From JBFMAE01 sp040756085 (GTDB lineage: Bacteria > Desulfobacterota > BSN033 > UBA1163), in assembly GCA_040756085.1 (NCBI GenBank), contig JBFMAE010000199.1, positions 1 through 7,192 of the forward strand: a stretch of DNA of 7,192 nucleotides, written 5' to 3'. How positions within the stretch are numbered: position 1 is the first letter of the stretch; each line of letters opens with the position of its first letter. The notes beneath the pieces are model-generated. The model ran no database searches and was not told the origin of the DNA. It saw nothing but the letters and a program-made list of their open reading frames with translations. Both the position numbers and the translations under genes were made by a program. Shown piece after piece: positions 5,220 to 7,192 of the stretch.

Positions 5220-6732
5220 CTTCGTTCTCCGCAGAAGCGGGGAGGGTAAAATAGAAAGCGGACCCTCCTCCTGACTGGGACTCCACCCAGATCTTTCCGC
5301 CATGTTCCTCCACCAAACGTTTTGTGATGGCGAGTCCCAGGCCTGTCCCACCATGTTTCCCACTTTCGACCTGATAGAATTCTTCGAAGATCTTCTCGAT
5401 AGCATCCTTTGGGATTCCTATCCCGGTATCATGAATCTCAAGGAGGATATCATCGCTTTTTTGGCTGGCGATGATCTTGATCTGGCCTCCATCCGGCGTA
5501 AATTTAAAAGCGTTGGAGAGGAGATTGATGAAGATGTCATGGACCCCATTCCTATCGGCATAGGTGATGAGGTCTTCCGGAATGTTGACCTGGACGGAGA
5601 GGCTCTTATCTACAGGCTTGACCTCGTTGATATATCCTCCGATGACTTCGGCTAGAAGGATCGGCTCCCGTTTGAGGAGAAGATGCCCTGATTTGATCCG
5701 TGTCAGATCGAGCATATGATCCATTCTCATCTGGATTCGGTTCGTATTCCTCTGGATCGTGAGAAGATAGGATTTCAGGGACTCAGGAACCTTCCCCTCC
5801 TTTTCAGAGAAGATGAAATCAATATTGGCTTTGATGGCTGTCAGGGGAGTCTTCAGTTCATGAGAGGCGATGCCGATGAATTTCATTTTGATCTCATCCA
5901 TCTCCTTTAACTCACGATTGACCATCTCCAGTTCCCTCTTGGCGGATTGAAGGTCCTCGAGCATCTTCAGCGTGGACATCTTCGCCCGGTTCAACTCCTC
6001 AATGTTCTCCTCCAACTGGCGGGTTCGTTCCTCCACCTTTCCTTCGAGATCGTTTCTGGACTCTTTCAACTGCAGGATCATCTGATTGAAGGCCCTGGCC
6101 AGATCTCCGATCTCGTCTCTGGATCGAATATCAACCGTCTGTACCAATTCTCCACTCCCCACTCTTTCTGTGGCGGCCGCCAACTTTTCAATGGGTCGAA
6201 GGAGAACCCGGGTGAAGATGAGGGTGAATAAAATTCCTAAGCCGATCACCCCTAACGTGACGAGAAGAATATCTCTTTTTATTTCATTCATCCGCTTGTT
6301 CAATTTATTTAGGGAAAGTCCGATTTGAAAGGTTCTGATCAATTGACCATCTTTGGATTGGATAGGCTGAACGACCTGGTAGGTGAGAACTGGATCAGAA
6401 AAGGTTTCTTTCTTTACCACATGAATCAGCCTTATCCCATCCTCGGTAAAGATGGAGCAAAAAATTACATCTTCGTCTTCGACGATTTTTTCCGCAATGC
6501 TTTGTAGAAAAAGTTGGTCGGAATGCATGATCCCATGCTCGAAGAAACGACTGATCGAAATGGCAATCGATTTTCCTTGAATCTCCAAATTGGTTCGAAG
6601 GAGCGCAAGCTCTCTTGCGACAAAGAAATATCCGAAGGCCCCAGCGCTCATCAAGACCAGAAAGACCATGGCCATGATGAATTTGAAGGTCAGGCTGACG
6701 CGAAAGCGGAAGAAAGACTTAAACCGGCTCAT
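5197..6732 (-). CDS. Membrane sensor histidine kinase (extracytoplasmic sensor, HAMP, HisKA, HATPase)
   Basis: The protein has 511 residues. A basic N-terminus precedes TM1 (about 18-40), an extracytoplasmic domain of about 110 residues follows, then TM2 (about 154-177), HAMP (about 178-230, RPIEKLAAATERVGSGEL) and a coiled coil (about 231-280). HisKA carries the phosphorylated His291 in SHELKTP. The ATPase domain has the N-box NLLSNAFKF (N403, N407), DTGIGIP (D435), FEEFYQ and GGTGLGL (461-467). All catalytic motifs are present. The sensor region contains EDEDVIFCSIFTEDGIRLIH, which looks like a Cache/PAS-like fold; its ligand is unknown. The family phosphorylates a partner aspartate, here most likely D62 of the downstream GGDEF regulator, whose gene overlaps. 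The ATG at 6730-6732 was chosen because it puts a short basic segment before TM1 and overlaps ahbD by only 14 bases. The next upstream ATG would overlap by about 119. The upstream AGGA is 14 bases away, so translation is probably coupled to ahbD. Confidence 0.93.
   Translation of the reverse strand: MSRFKSFFRFRVSLTFKFIMAMVFLVLMSAGAFGYFFVARELALLRTNLEIQGKSIAISISRFFEHGIMHSDQLFLQSIAEKIVEDEDVIFCSIFTEDGIRLIHVVKKETFSDPVLTYQVVQPIQSKDGQLIRTFQIGLSLNKLNKRMNEIKRDILLVTLGVIGLGILFTLIFTRVLLRPIEKLAAATERVGSGELVQTVDIRSRDEIGDLARAFNQMILQLKESRNDLEGKVEERTRQLEENIEELNRAKMSTLKMLEDLQSAKRELEMVNRELKEMDEIKMKFIGIASHELKTPLTAIKANIDFIFSEKEGKVPESLKSYLLTIQRNTNRIQMRMDHMLDLTRIKSGHLLLKREPILLAEVIGGYINEVKPVDKSLSVQVNIPEDLITYADRNGVHDIFINLLSNAFKFTPDGGQIKIIASQKSDDILLEIHDTGIGIPKDAIEKIFEEFYQVESGKHGGTGLGLAITKRLVEEHGGKIWVESQSGGGSAFYFTLPASAENEDGRTLHS
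5225..5230 (-). promoter_or_regulatory. Shine-Dalgarno site of the response regulator gene
   Basis: GGAGAA lies inside the end of the kinase gene, with its GGAG core seven bases before the ATG at 5217-5219. It supports the short start for the regulator and independent or coupled re-initiation at the 23-base overlap. Confidence 0.65.
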
Positions 6733-7192
6733 AAATGCAATACGGTTCCTCGGCCATGTACTCTCCAGAGATCTCGTAGGCCCTCGCCCGACAGCCTCCG
6801 CAGACTTTTCTGAACTCACACCTTCCACACTTTCCACCGTAACCGTTCGTATTCCGGAGATTTTGGAAGACCTCGGAGGTGGCCCAGATCTCCTGAAAAG
6901 GTTTTTCTCTCACATTTCCACAATTCAATTCGAGATAACCGCACGGTTGAACCTGGCCGACATGAGAGATGAAGCAGAAGGAAATTCCTCCCAGGCATCC
7001 CCGGGTCGTCGCATCCAGCCCGAACTTTTTAGGAGTAATTTTCTTTCCCTCTTTTTTGGCCTGTTGCCGGAGGATCCGGTAATAATGGGGAGCACAGGTC
7101 GCCTTGAGCTGGAGAGGGACTCGATCCCTCTGTTCATAAAACCAGTGGAGCGTTTTTTCATAATCGAGAGCCGTGATCTCCTGATCTTTAAG
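6719..7192 (-). CDS. ahbD: AhbD-type heme synthase (radical SAM/SPASM), C-terminal part, cut by right edge
   Basis: The open frame enters from the right edge and ends in TAA at 6719-6721, giving 157 C-terminal residues. AhbD is a radical SAM enzyme that decarboxylates two propionates of iron-coproporphyrin III to make heme b, the last step of the siroheme-dependent route. The visible part contains LKATCAPHY, TRGCLGGISFCFIS, VQPCGYLELNCGN and KCGRCEFRKVCGGCRARAY, ending in EEPYC. Cysteines fall at fragment positions 33, 66, 73, 84, 91, 122, 125, 131, 134 and 152, which gives the SPASM pattern for an auxiliary [4Fe-4S] cluster. The CxxxC radical SAM motif lies outside the window. The wording GCLGGISFCFISH favours AhbD over the related heme d1 protein NirJ, but the two families are close and only the full sequence would settle it. 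It is the first visible gene of the operon and overlaps the kinase start. Confidence 0.85.
   Translation of the reverse strand, partial: LKDQEITALDYEKTLHWFYEQRDRVPLQLKATCAPHYYRILRQQAKKEGKKITPKKFGLDATTRGCLGGISFCFISHVGQVQPCGYLELNCGNVREKPFQEIWATSEVFQNLRNTNGYGGKCGRCEFRKVCGGCRARAYEISGEYMAEEPYCIYEPV

Noticed and set aside
5220..5405. Longer start for the GGDEF regulator giving 366 residues
   Set aside because: The extra 62 residues are the kinase 3' end read in another frame, show no family similarity and have no better ribosome site. GGAGAA before 5219 supports the short start.
5302..5655. Plus-strand 117-residue open frame antisense to the kinase
   Set aside because: It mirrors the conserved ATPase domain of the kinase; its composition follows the opposite strand and it has no recognisable motif or convincing start signal.
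6733..6837. Longer start for the histidine kinase giving 546 residues
   Set aside because: The extra 35 residues lie wholly within the AhbD cysteine-rich C-terminus in another frame and would put a long polar stretch before TM1.
6925..7161. Minus-strand 78-residue open frame at the right end, and the 60-residue frame at 6816-6998
   Set aside because: Both are shadows. The frame that continues into 6719-6928 is open to the window edge and reads as a clear AhbD C-terminus.

Overview
The window looks like a chromosomal piece of an uncultured, probably anaerobic bacterium of the Desulfobacterota (old Deltaproteobacteria) type. That placement is an inference. It rests on a heme synthase of the AhbD type (the siroheme-dependent heme route typical of sulfate reducers and some archaea), on a two-component/GGDEF gene pair of deltaproteobacterial style, and on intergenic repeats of a kind I associate with environmental genomes of this group. 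No tRNA, rRNA, CRISPR array, transposase or phage gene is visible.

Layout. Bases 2-253 (+) are the 3' end of an unrecognised gene. It converges on a minus-strand gene for an exported DUF4124/coiled-coil protein (352-915). Next on the minus strand is polA, DNA polymerase I (1188-3896), with all three domains. A 408-base spacer full of repeats (3897-4304) separates polA from a tightly packed minus-strand operon: ahbD (3' part, 6719-7192, running off the right edge), a membrane sensor histidine kinase (5197-6732) and a receiver-GGDEF response regulator (4305-5219). The two junctions inside this operon overlap by 14 and 23 bases.

How the genes work together. The kinase should sense an extracytoplasmic signal, autophosphorylate and pass phosphate to the receiver, which would control cyclic-di-GMP synthesis by the GGDEF domain. 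The overlap with ahbD suggests co-expression with heme synthesis, but the signal is not visible. polA and the DUF4124 gene appear to be separate transcription units.

The spacers carry most of the unexplained structure. A 10-mer, AGTTCGGAGT, begins 1-2 bases after the stop codon of three different genes, always in the same orientation relative to the gene. Inverted copies bound two composite palindromic elements. One encloses a GC-rich palindrome and the other encloses two nested hairpins. The spacer upstream of polA holds different repeats: a second GC-rich palindrome, a ~115-base imperfect inverted repeat, a 13-base direct repeat and nested ATTCGTG hairpins. I see no convincing new protein system; the repeat architecture is the part most worth following up.
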